Shown: positions 1-7,922 of the stretch, one piece after another
How positions within the stretch are numbered: position 1 is the first letter of the stretch
Layout: each line of letters begins with the position of its first letter
Source of the DNA: Pedobacter sp. L105
GTDB taxonomy: Bacteria > Bacteroidota > Bacteroidia > Sphingobacteriales > Sphingobacteriaceae
Assembly: GCF_009765875.1 (NCBI RefSeq)
Contig: NZ_LMUP01000004.1
Span: forward strand, 1 to 64,000
DNA: 64,000 nt
Reading direction: 5' to 3'
Notes under the pieces: generated by a model
Databases searched by the model: none
The model's input: the letters and a program-made list of their open reading frames with translations, nothing else
Told to the model about the DNA's origin: nothing
Program-made: the position numbers and the translations under genes

Positions 1-315
1 CTGACCATTCTTAACTTGTATTAATAATAGTCTTGTATTCTTATTTGTCTGTCAGAATAGACTTAAAAAACTCGTGCGGTTCATGTACTTTGAACTTGTA
101 CTTGCTTACCCCGCTACGTGTATAAATGACATCTCTTTAATGAACTTCTCGGCACGTACCTCGCGGCGGCCTTTTATATGTTGCAATGGTTTAACTTTCG
201 TTCCCCAGGTCTTAATGTTCCTGCTTCACTCCATTCATTCCATCGTTTCAATCTTGTTTGTTTCGCTCAGCTGACATCCGTCAGTGGCGTTTTGTTTTCC
301 CGTTTTTGTTGGGAC
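1..315 (-). other. Probable rRNA operon leader, no protein gene
   Basis: No convincing protein gene is seen here. The stretch lies directly downstream, on the minus strand, of two strong Bacteroidota-type promoter elements, and its minus-strand text reads like the untranslated leader found ahead of 16S rRNA in this group. The 16S gene itself would lie left of position 1 and is not visible. Short open frames on the plus strand at 74-378 have no start context or recognisable product. The assignment is an inference from promoter type and position. Confidence 0.45.
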
Positions 316-347
316 TGCAAAGGTAGAAATCTTTTTCGTTCTGTCAA
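316..347 (-). promoter_or_regulatory. Strong Bacteroidota promoter reading left (rrn-type)
   Basis: On the minus strand TTGACA lies at 347-342 and TACCTTTGCA at 325-316. That is 19 nt between TTG and the TAnnTTTG -7 box, the usual Bacteroidota spacing. The sequence after it, starting GTCCCAAC, carries no ORF. Both a near-consensus TTGACA and the TACCTTTGCA box are typical of stable-RNA promoters in this phylum, so the likely target is an rRNA operon outside the window. Confidence 0.6.
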
Positions 348-481
348 GCTTTTTCTTTTTTATTTTCAGAAGTTTTAAACCTCTTTCCATTTTTTAAAAG
401 CTAAACTAACGTCCTACTTTACAACCTTTCAAAATCCTTCTCTCTTATCACTTTCACTGTTTCCCTTCCTCCGAAGCGGGA

Positions 482-513
482 TGCAAAAGTAGGAAAAATA
501 ACCCAACCACAAA
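482..513 (-). promoter_or_regulatory. Second upstream promoter reading left (rrn P1-like)
   Basis: Minus strand: TTTG at 513-510, 18 nt spacer, then TACTTTTGCA at 491-482, a perfect TAnnTTTG -7 box. It sits about 165 bp upstream of the similar element at 316-347 and points the same way, with no ORF between, as in tandem P1/P2 promoters of rRNA operons. No gene inside the window could be its target. Confidence 0.5.
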
Positions 514-709
514 ACAATTCAAGCAATTCATTTGTATACCGCACTTAACTGCATGGCGCACAAGCAGAAAAACTTCCGGATAGAATTAAAAAGATCAGGC
601 AAAGCAATGTGACAACATTCCAAAATCTTTCCTACTGTTGATCATACAAGCTTGTAAATATTTGGTTAACCCTTAACTTTGCCTTGAAAGGCCATTGAGT
701 GCGCTATTT

Positions 710-748
710 TAGGGGGTTGGTTCGGCTCTTACCCGAACCAACCCCCTA
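710..748. repeat. Perfect 16-bp inverted repeat (hairpin)
   Basis: TAGGGGGTTGGTTCGG (710-725) is followed by a 7-nt loop and its exact reverse complement (733-748). The right arm is also the first unit of the 11-bp tandem array that follows, so hairpin and array share sequence. There is no T-tract on either side, so it does not look like an ordinary intrinsic terminator. Function unknown. Confidence 0.85.
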
Positions 749-788
749 CCAATCCCCTACCAACACCCTATCAATACCCTACCAACGC
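738..788. repeat. 11-bp tandem repeat array 1 (CCAAYNCCCTA)
   Basis: Four full units and one partial unit with an exact 11-bp period: 738-748, 749-759, 760-770, 771-781 and the partial 782-788. Units vary at positions 5-6 but keep CCAA and CCCTA. The period is close to one helical turn and is not a multiple of three, which argues against a coding repeat. Confidence 0.85.
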
Positions 789-829
789 AAACCGAAGTCA
801 AAACCATCTCAAAGTGTCCTTTTCCTTGT

Positions 830-905
830 CTTATCCTGAAAAAACCTTACATTTTAGAGTTGATAGTTATTTTAATTTTCTGGTTTCACTTGACACGTCG
901 CTTTT
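830..905. repeat. Degenerate direct repeat, copy A
   Basis: About 75 nt that align with 1005-1078. Shared blocks are CTTATyCTGrAAAAACCT, TTTTAG.GTT, TTATTTT and a GrwTTCACyTGACA block. The repeat lies between the two 11-bp arrays. No ORF covers both copies. Confidence 0.55.
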
Positions 906-1004
906 TCTTTCCCGATTTTACCTTACATCCCCTGATTTATTTTCCTGATTAGTCTGACGGGTCATTTTTTAGTTTAACAAACGTATGTCCGTAATGTGGG
1001 GTAT

Positions 1005-1078
1005 CTTATTCTGGAAAAACCTGACGTTTTAGTGTTAATAATTATTTATTTTCCCGGATTCACCTGACAGCCTGCTTT
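1005..1078. repeat. Degenerate direct repeat, copy B
   Basis: Second copy of the 75-nt element at 830-905, about 175 bp further on and aligned by eye over its whole length. The stretch 910-960 (CCTTAC...TTATTTTCCTGATT...CTGACGG) may be a third, more decayed copy. Origin and function are unknown. Confidence 0.5.
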
Positions 1079-1269
1079 AACAGACTAAACCTATATAGCG
1101 TTAACGTACAGTTTCGTAAAGCAAGCTACTAGCAAAGTACGGGGAAGCCACCCAAACTTAGATATAGGAATACAGGTCACACATGTTTCGAGTTTAAATC
1201 GTAGTTAAACAAAAGTTAAACCGGCCTTATTATAACATTGGGCAGGCATTTCTATAGCCAGGGGATATA

Positions 1270-1313
1270 CCAACGCCTATCCAACGCTTATCCAATGACT
1301 AACTAACGCCTTC
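1270..1313. repeat. 11-bp tandem repeat array 2
   Basis: Four units with an 11-bp period: 1270-1280 and 1281-1291 (CCAACGCyTAT), 1292-1302 (CCAATGACTAA) and 1303-1313 (CTAACGCCTTC). The unit matches the repeat at 738-788 in length, phase and the CCAAY core, so both arrays belong to one family. This array has no flanking hairpin. Confidence 0.7.
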
Positions 1314-1470
1314 GCAAAATAGAGCCATTTCAGGAAGAAACCACTCGCAGACACGAATATCATCAAGGTTAAAGGAAATTAAAATAACATATATGAAATA
1401 TATTAACAATAGGGTTATACATTTATCATTTATACAGACAATAGATTTAGAAAACACCGATTGAGTGTAT

Positions 1471-1499
1471 AAAAAAAGCGCTACCGGGTGGTAACGCTC
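1471..1499 (-). terminator. Intrinsic terminator of tex
   Basis: On the minus strand AGCGTTACC, a short ACCC loop and GGTAGCGCT form a 9-bp stem with one mismatch, followed by seven T residues. It begins about 12 nt after the tex stop codon. Confidence 0.85.
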
Positions 1500-1510
1500 T
1501 TTATAACTCA

Positions 1511-3826
1511 CTATTTGAACTTATTTTTCAAAGCTTCCAGCTTAGACTGCAAATCACCTTCCGGCTGGAGCTTCGGTTTGCTTTGCGCTGTTCCAGGCTG
1601 ACCAGCCTGCGGACGCTTACCTGTATTCCCTCGCGGACCGTCCGGCTTTCTGAATGCAGCAGGTCTTTCAGACTTAACCGTATTCCCCTGTTTTGGTGCA
1701 TTTTCACTTTTCATCGATAAGGAGATCCGCTTACGCATTACATCCACTTCTTTGACCGTTACTTCAACTTTCTGACTAACCTTTACTACATCGTTAGGAT
1801 TGGCCACAAACTTATCTGCCAGCTGACTGGTATGCACCAAACCATCCTGGTGTACACCTATATCTACAAAAGCACCGAAATTGGTTATGTTGGTTACTAT
1901 TCCAGCTAACTTCATTCCTACTTTTAAATCACCTATCTCATTTACGCCATCGGTAAAGCTAAATGCTTCAAACTGCTCCCTTGGATCTCTCCCGGGTTTA
2001 GCCAATTCACTCATGATATCATTCAGGGTAGGCAGTCCCACGCTATCGCTGATATACTGCTGCAGCCTGATCTGTTTCTGTAACTGTACATCTTTAAGCA
2101 GGTCATTCACCGAATGTCCAAGATCCTTCGCCATCTGGTTCACCAAATCATAACGCTCAGGGTGAACGCCGCTGGCATCCAAAATTAATGCGGCATCCCT
2201 GATCCTTAAAAATCCGGCTGCCTGTTCATAGGCTTTATCTCCCAGGCGTGGCACTTTCTTTAAGCTCTCACGGTTTTTAAAGGCGCCGTGCTCATTTCTA
2301 TAGGTCACGATATTTTGCGCCAGCTGAGGGCCTAAGCCGGATACGTAGGCCAGCACCTGTTTAGATGCTGTATTCAATTCGACTCCAACTGCATTTACAC
2401 AGCTCATTACCGTATCATCCAATGATTGCTGCAACTTAGTCTGATCCACATCATGCTGATACTGTCCTACGCCAATTGACTTAGGATCGATCTTCACCAA
2501 TTCTGCTAAAGGATCCATTAACCTGCGTCCTATAGAAACAGCTCCCCTAACCGTAATATCCTGTGTAGGGAATTCTTCGCGGGCAACTTCAGAAGCGGAA
2601 TAAATAGACGCCCCGTTTTCATTCACCATTACAATTAGCACTCCAGGTAAGTTCAACCCACGCACAAAAACTTCAGTTTCCCTTCCCGCGGTGCCATTTC
2701 CAATAGCAATCGCTTCTACTTCATGTTTAACGCATAACTTTTGTATTGTATCTGCAGCGTTTTTTATATTTCCCTGTCCGGTATGCGGATAGATCGTTGT
2801 ATTCTCCAGTAATTTCCCCTGTCTGTCCAGACATACCACCTTACATCCTGTACGAAATCCCGGATCAATAGCCAGCACATTCTTTTGTCCCATAGGTGCT
2901 GCCAGCAATAACTGTCTTGCATTTTCTGCAAATACACGGATCGCTTCCTCATCGGCCTTTTGTTTTGACAGCAGACGAAGTTCCGTTTCCATAGAAGGGC
3001 CTAATAGGCGTTTATAACTATCATGTATGGCCAGTTCCACCTGTTTAGAACAGGCATTGTTGCCCTGGATAAAATGTTTATCCAGAATAGTGATAGCCCC
3101 TTCCTCTTCAGGATGTGCTTCCAATTTTAATATCGATTCATTTTCTCCGCGTCTCATGGCGAGAATACGGTGTGAAGGTGCCGTTTTCACCAGCTCTTCC
3201 CATTCAAAGTAATCCTTATACTTTATTCCCTCTTCTTCTTTACCCTTTACAACAGTAGACTTAATCACGGCTTTCTGCTGAAAATAATTCCGCATTGTTG
3301 TGCGCACTTCTGCATTTTCGCTGATCATCTCCGCGATAATATCCCTGGCTCCGGCAAGGGCATCTTCAGTAGTGGTTACTCCCAATTCTGCATCCAGGTA
3401 TTTTTCCGCTTCATCATCAGGATTTAACCTGCCCTGCTCAAAGATCAGTAACGCCAAAGGTTCCAGGCCTTTGCGCCTGGCCTCAGAAGCACGGGTTTTT
3501 CTTTTAGGTTTGTAGGGCAAATAAATATCCTCTATTACGGTTATATTTTCGGCCGCATTGATCTGCGCTTCCAATTCAGGGCTAAGTTTGCCCAAAGCTG
3601 TCAAGGCTTTTAATATCGCCTCACGACGTTTATCCAGCTCCCGCAGCTGCTGGAAACGGTCGCGGACCGCAGCCACCTGTACTTCATCTAAACTGCCGGT
3701 CACCTCTTTACGGTAACGGGAGATAAAAGGCACTGTAGCCCCTTCATCTAACAGGGCAATTGTAGCAACAACCTGCTTTTCAGCAACTGCTAATTCCGCA
3801 GCAATAATTTTCGAGTGACTAGTCAT
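1511..3826 (-). CDS. tex: Tex family RNA-binding transcription accessory protein
   Basis: Cytoplasmic nucleic-acid-binding protein of about 771 aa, the usual Tex length. The order of domains is typical: a helical N-terminal Tex region, a YqgF/RNase-H-like domain near residue 320 (VLAIDPGFRTGCK), helix-hairpin-helix repeats around 490-550 (VSGLGPQLAQNIV, VPRLGDKAYEQAAGFLRI) and an S1 RNA-binding domain at about 640-710 (GIVTNITNFGAFVDIG). A basic, Gln/Pro-rich tail follows. I chose the ATG at 3826 (MTSHSK); an in-frame TTG at 3832 is possible. Own terminator at 1471-1499. The family is linked to transcription and RNA metabolism, but its exact role in Bacteroidota is not established. Confidence 0.95.
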   Translation of the reverse strand: MTSHSKIIAAELAVAEKQVVATIALLDEGATVPFISRYRKEVTGSLDEVQVAAVRDRFQQLRELDKRREAILKALTALGKLSPELEAQINAAENITVIEDIYLPYKPKRKTRASEARRKGLEPLALLIFEQGRLNPDDEAEKYLDAELGVTTTEDALAGARDIIAEMISENAEVRTTMRNYFQQKAVIKSTVVKGKEEEGIKYKDYFEWEELVKTAPSHRILAMRRGENESILKLEAHPEEEGAITILDKHFIQGNNACSKQVELAIHDSYKRLLGPSMETELRLLSKQKADEEAIRVFAENARQLLLAAPMGQKNVLAIDPGFRTGCKVVCLDRQGKLLENTTIYPHTGQGNIKNAADTIQKLCVKHEVEAIAIGNGTAGRETEVFVRGLNLPGVLIVMVNENGASIYSASEVAREEFPTQDITVRGAVSIGRRLMDPLAELVKIDPKSIGVGQYQHDVDQTKLQQSLDDTVMSCVNAVGVELNTASKQVLAYVSGLGPQLAQNIVTYRNEHGAFKNRESLKKVPRLGDKAYEQAAGFLRIRDAALILDASGVHPERYDLVNQMAKDLGHSVNDLLKDVQLQKQIRLQQYISDSVGLPTLNDIMSELAKPGRDPREQFEAFSFTDGVNEIGDLKVGMKLAGIVTNITNFGAFVDIGVHQDGLVHTSQLADKFVANPNDVVKVSQKVEVTVKEVDVMRKRISLSMKSENAPKQGNTVKSERPAAFRKPDGPRGNTGKRPQAGQPGTAQSKPKLQPEGDLQSKLEALKNKFK

Positions 3827-3840
3827 CTTCAAATAGATAT

Positions 3841-3875
3841 AAAATAAAAAATCCCGCAGGGTTTAGCCAACGGGA
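3841..3875 (-). terminator. Intrinsic terminator after pdhB
   Basis: On the minus strand AATCCCG, a loop of about 13 nt and CGGGATT are followed by TTTTTTA. It lies about 25 nt after the pdhB stop and ahead of tex, so the two genes are probably separate transcripts. Confidence 0.75.
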
Positions 3876-3900
3876 TTATATATTCTTTAAAAAAAATAAT

Positions 3901-4887
3901 TTATTTTGTTACGTACATTACTTCTTTCACCGCTTTGATTACGCGTTCTGCGTTAGGTAAGCTGGCTGCGATCAATGTAGGTGCATATGGCAATGGTACA
4001 TCTGCACAAGTAATACGCAATACCGGAGCATCTAAATGATCAAAAGCATTTCTTTGTACGTTGAACGCGATCTCAGAAGAAATAGAAGCCAGTGGCCATG
4101 CTTCTTCAACGATCACTAAACGGTTAGTTTTCTTTACAGATTCAATGATCGTAGCATAATCAATAGGACGTACAGTACGTAAATCGATTACTTCAACATT
4201 GATACCTTCTTTTGTTAATTCCTCAACTGCAGGGTTAACAACACGGGTAAGCATTTTACCGAAAGTAACGATGGTTACATCAGTACCTTCTTTGGTTACT
4301 TTTGCTTTTCCCAGAGGGATGTAATATTCATCTTCAGGAACTTCTCCTTTATCACCATACATCACTTCAGATTCCATGAAAATTACAGGATCCGGATCAA
4401 GGATAGATTGTTTCAATAATCCTTTGGCCTCATATGGAGTAGAAGGAACTACTACTTTTAAACCAGGACAGTTAGCATACCAGTTTTCAAAGTTTTGAGA
4501 GTGCTGTGCACCTAACTGACCAGCGTTACCCGTTGGACCGCGGAATACAGCAGGGATAGAAAACTGACCACCGCTCATCGATAAGATTTTAGCAGCGCCA
4601 TTGATGATCTGATCAATTGCAACTAAAGAGAAGTTGAATGTCATAAACTCTATGATCGGAACTAATCCATTCATCGCTGCACCAATACCGATTCCGGTAA
4701 AACCAAGCTCAGCAATGGGTGTATCAATGATACGTTTGTCGCCAAACTCATCAAGCATACCCTGACTTACTTTATATGCACCATTATATTGCGCAACTTC
4801 TTCGCCCATTAAGAATACGTTTTCGTTCTTACGCATTTCTTCGCTCAAAGCTTCACGCAAAGCTTCTCTAAATTGAATCTCTCTCAT
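3901..4887 (-). CDS. pdhB: Pyruvate dehydrogenase E1 component, beta subunit
   Basis: Beta subunit of the thiamine-diphosphate-dependent E1 enzyme that decarboxylates pyruvate for acetyl-CoA formation. The 328-aa product starts MREIQFREALREALSEEM and carries the family's GEEVAQYNGAYKVSQG and PIAELGFTGIGIGAAM segments. The C-terminal transketolase-type domain contains TIVTFGKML and VIDLRTVRPID. The ATG at 4887 was chosen; the upstream TTG extension (to 4914) runs into the -7 promoter box and is unlikely. No E1 alpha, E2 or E3 gene is adjacent, so the complex is encoded in more than one place. 2-oxoisovalerate E1 beta is the main alternative and is less likely. Confidence 0.9.
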   Translation of the reverse strand: MREIQFREALREALSEEMRKNENVFLMGEEVAQYNGAYKVSQGMLDEFGDKRIIDTPIAELGFTGIGIGAAMNGLVPIIEFMTFNFSLVAIDQIINGAAKILSMSGGQFSIPAVFRGPTGNAGQLGAQHSQNFENWYANCPGLKVVVPSTPYEAKGLLKQSILDPDPVIFMESEVMYGDKGEVPEDEYYIPLGKAKVTKEGTDVTIVTFGKMLTRVVNPAVEELTKEGINVEVIDLRTVRPIDYATIIESVKKTNRLVIVEEAWPLASISSEIAFNVQRNAFDHLDAPVLRITCADVPLPYAPTLIAASLPNAERVIKAVKEVMYVTK

Positions 4888-4911
4888 TGTATATTCAAAT
4901 ATTAACTGCGG

Positions 4912-4919
4912 CAAATATA
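4912..4919 (-). promoter_or_regulatory. -7 box of the pdhB promoter
   Basis: TATATTTG on the minus strand matches the Bacteroidota TAnnTTTG element and lies 24 nt before the pdhB ATG, implying a very short 5' leader. The -33 element is not clear. Confidence 0.5.
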
Positions 4920-5012
4920 ACTAATGTAACGTAATAATAAAGTCTGTTTTAATTACAATATTCCTGCTACAAAAAGAGTAGGAAATATGGTGAAAAAGCC
5001 AAAACACAAATT

Positions 5013-7919
5013 TTAATTACCACATAGGGATAAATAAGGACAATATTTACAGTTATCTGCCACATTTGTGTGTAAAAATGGAAGTTCAGGATCAAACAAT
5101 TCTTCCAATTTTGTTCTTAAAAGTTCGCTAAAATTACCCTTCAGCCCTTCTAAATGTTCCGCCTCGAGGTGGACCCGCTTTCTGTTTTCGGAAGAATGGA
5201 ATAGTGTCCCTTCCTTTCTCATCTTCCTGATCAGGTACAAATTAGGCTCCATCCCTGTGATGCCCCTCGACTGCTCATAGACATAGGTATAAAAAAGGGT
5301 TTGTATCAACGCTTTGTTATGTTTACCGCTGTTAAAACTAAATAGCTCATCCAGCGGAGCATACTGCAGATCGTCACTTCCCGTTTTATAGTCCACTACC
5401 CTGGTTATCCCATTCTTTTTATCCACCCGGTCGATGATCCCATGTAAGGTCAGGCTTCTTTCTTTACCGCCAACAATGATCTTAAAACTGATCTCGTCTT
5501 TACTTTCAAGATCAAGGATAGAAAAAGGTGCCTCGATTTCATCATGGTTCAGGATCACATTGGCATATTCTGCAATGATGGCCAGTACCACCTGCTGCAT
5601 CCCATTATGGGTGATTACCTGATGCTCATCATTAAACATCACTTTGGAAAAAGCCATTTTGCATAACCTGTTCAGCGATTTTCGTTTGATGGAGATTCGT
5701 TCCTGCGTAATATAAGGCCCTTCTTCTTTCAGTTCTGCATAAAAGCGCTCCATTACAAAATGCAGCATGGAGCCGATATTGCTGGCTTCCAGGTTTTCTG
5801 CCAGTTCTTTTGGCTCTTCGATTTTTGCAATGTATTTATAGAAAAACTGAACCGGACAGTTCATATAAGTTGTTAAAGCCGTTGCTGAAAGTCTTGCAGA
5901 AGGATCCTGTTTATCCAGATACAGATTTAAACGATGCAGCACATCTTCATCTTTTTCAATAGGGAAACTAATAGGATGGTCGATTGAAATAGCCTGCGAC
6001 TGATCAAAATATTTAAAGGTATAACCGCTTTCAAACTCCAGCTGCCGTAAAAAACGACTCGGTTCACCGGTATTGTTATCGTCGCCCTGCCCATTATACA
6101 CCAGGCTTACCTGCCGTGAGCGCTGTAACAGGCGATAAAACATGTAAGCAGAAATCGCATCCTGGTTTTCCAGCACCGGCAAACCATAGGCCCTGCGGAT
6201 GCTGTCGGGGATAAAACTCGGGGAAACAGCTACTTGTGGAAGAATCCCTTCGTTTACGCCCAGGATATAAACATGGTCAAAGTCAAGGCTTCTGCTTTCC
6301 AGCAATCCCATCACCTGAACACCCTGCAGAGGTTCACCGGTAAGCGGGACTGCAATGCCCTGTATCGCCTTTTGCATCAGTGACAATACAAATGGAAGAG
6401 GAAGGTCTGCGGTGTAAGACGTTAAGGTATCATGTAATCGGTTTAATTCTTTTATAGTTGCAATAAACAGATCTGCTTCAGTCTGTTTCAATGATTTTTC
6501 TGCCAGCTGCTGCTGTAGGATCTGTCTGAAAACCTCCAGCAGCCCCATAATAGCAGCAGAACCTGTATCCCTTCGGGTAAAAAACTGTTCCGATAATTCT
6601 CCTGCAGTGCTTAACACTTCCATATCCACTTCAATCAGCTGACGGGCTAAAATATCTTTTTGCAGCTGACTGCGTAATCCTAAAGGGAGATTAACCAGGG
6701 GGTGTGAAAGGAATGCTTCTACCTCCCGGTGAGAGATGGTATTTTTCTTACCCGCAGCAAGCTGGGATTGTACACATAACCAGATATCGGCCAATCCAAA
6801 AATAGAAGTGGCCAGCAAAGGATACCCCATGGTTACGTTAAGGTTCACCTCTCTGTTTACCCCTTCATATTCATAATGTGTAGGAATAGTTTGCAGTACC
6901 GGCAGCAGCAGACTTTCATCTGCCAGGATGAGGGCTATTTTCCCGGCATTGTCCTGAGCTTCCAGCAGGGGATAATCTTCAGCTAACCCTTCCTGCAGGA
7001 TCTTGGCCTGCGCCGTTTGCCCCTGTGTTTTGTATACTTTGATCTCTTTAGCAGCCGATCTGATCAGGTCCCTGCTTTCACCCAGCGCATTGGGTAAACC
7101 CAATTTTTGTATATTTTTCCTCAGGAAAAGCCCAGCTTCCTGGGTCTCATCCTGCATATAATAGTTATCGGTATCAAAATAAAAAAGTGCTTTTTCCTCC
7201 TGGCTCCAGCGCTTAAAGATGGCCGCTTCGGCATTGCTCAATGCATTAAAACCAGCAAATACCAGTTTCCCATGGGCAAAATCAGCAGTAAAATCTGGCT
7301 TTTCAGCTTCGCCAGTTGCCAGTTTCCGGTATACCCGGGCCATAGATGTTAACCCTTTTGCTTCCAATGCGTTGTGGAAACCATCGTATAAGGCAGGCAT
7401 CCTTCGCCACATCCGGATAAACTGTTCCTGATGGTTTTTCTGTCTTCCTGAAGAGAAGGACGTCCAGAATTGCTGTAAAAAAGCTTGCTGCTCTTCAGAA
7501 AGATGCTGAAAGTTCTTTTCAATTACAGCGATATCTTCCAGTTCTTCGAACAACTGACCAGCATTGACCAGATCATTATCTATCTGGGCAAAATCGCTCA
7601 GGATAATCCGGGCGACAGGATAAAAAACATCAGGATTGATTGTTTTTGCACCTTCCTTCTTTAATAACTCATTGTATTGCTGGAAAAGCGTAAAAAACTG
7701 GCTAAAGCTATCCGCAACCTGCAGATCGGTAGATAGAGCAAAAAATTCCTGTATGGTAAAAAACGAGGGACTCCAGAAAGGTTTACCTATAGTTTGTGCC
7801 AGATGGTTTTGCAAATAAGCCACCGGTCGTTTATTGTTAAATACTATAGCGCTATTGTGCAGGTTTTCACCCGTTCTTTTCACTAAATCTTCTGCAACTT
7901 CTCTTAAAAATGGAACCAT
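5013..7919 (-). CDS. AddB-like PD-(D/E)XK nuclease / inactivated helicase subunit
   Basis: Likely partner subunit of a RecBCD/AddAB-type double-strand-break repair enzyme. The 968-aa protein has a large UvrD-like N-terminal part without an obvious Walker A motif. A C-terminal PD-(D/E)XK nuclease domain has the motif VVDYKTG near residues 841-847. Cysteines at about 688 (CPVQFFYKYI), 957, 960 and 966 (CKYCPYLSLC) match the AddB iron-sulfur staple, with one Cys before and three after the nuclease core. The gene starts 3 nt after the stop of the helicase gene at 7923-11159, so the two are co-expressed and probably coupled in translation. Confidence 0.85.
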   Translation of the reverse strand: MVPFLREVAEDLVKRTGENLHNSAIVFNNKRPVAYLQNHLAQTIGKPFWSPSFFTIQEFFALSTDLQVADSFSQFFTLFQQYNELLKKEGAKTINPDVFYPVARIILSDFAQIDNDLVNAGQLFEELEDIAVIEKNFQHLSEEQQAFLQQFWTSFSSGRQKNHQEQFIRMWRRMPALYDGFHNALEAKGLTSMARVYRKLATGEAEKPDFTADFAHGKLVFAGFNALSNAEAAIFKRWSQEEKALFYFDTDNYYMQDETQEAGLFLRKNIQKLGLPNALGESRDLIRSAAKEIKVYKTQGQTAQAKILQEGLAEDYPLLEAQDNAGKIALILADESLLLPVLQTIPTHYEYEGVNREVNLNVTMGYPLLATSIFGLADIWLCVQSQLAAGKKNTISHREVEAFLSHPLVNLPLGLRSQLQKDILARQLIEVDMEVLSTAGELSEQFFTRRDTGSAAIMGLLEVFRQILQQQLAEKSLKQTEADLFIATIKELNRLHDTLTSYTADLPLPFVLSLMQKAIQGIAVPLTGEPLQGVQVMGLLESRSLDFDHVYILGVNEGILPQVAVSPSFIPDSIRRAYGLPVLENQDAISAYMFYRLLQRSRQVSLVYNGQGDDNNTGEPSRFLRQLEFESGYTFKYFDQSQAISIDHPISFPIEKDEDVLHRLNLYLDKQDPSARLSATALTTYMNCPVQFFYKYIAKIEEPKELAENLEASNIGSMLHFVMERFYAELKEEGPYITQERISIKRKSLNRLCKMAFSKVMFNDEHQVITHNGMQQVVLAIIAEYANVILNHDEIEAPFSILDLESKDEISFKIIVGGKERSLTLHGIIDRVDKKNGITRVVDYKTGSDDLQYAPLDELFSFNSGKHNKALIQTLFYTYVYEQSRGITGMEPNLYLIRKMRKEGTLFHSSENRKRVHLEAEHLEGLKGNFSELLRTKLEELFDPELPFLHTNVADNCKYCPYLSLCGN

Positions 7920-7922
7920 GCC

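Noticed and set aside
74..378. Two overlapping plus-strand frames of 66 codons
   Set aside because: They lie opposite the presumed rRNA leader and promoter, with Cys/Phe-rich composition unlike real proteins.
710..1320. CRISPR array
   Set aside because: Repeats are 11 bp with no spacers of uniform length, and no cas gene is present.
1299..1511. 70-codon minus-strand frame next to tex
   Set aside because: It spans the tex terminator and array 2, and has no recognisable domain or start context.
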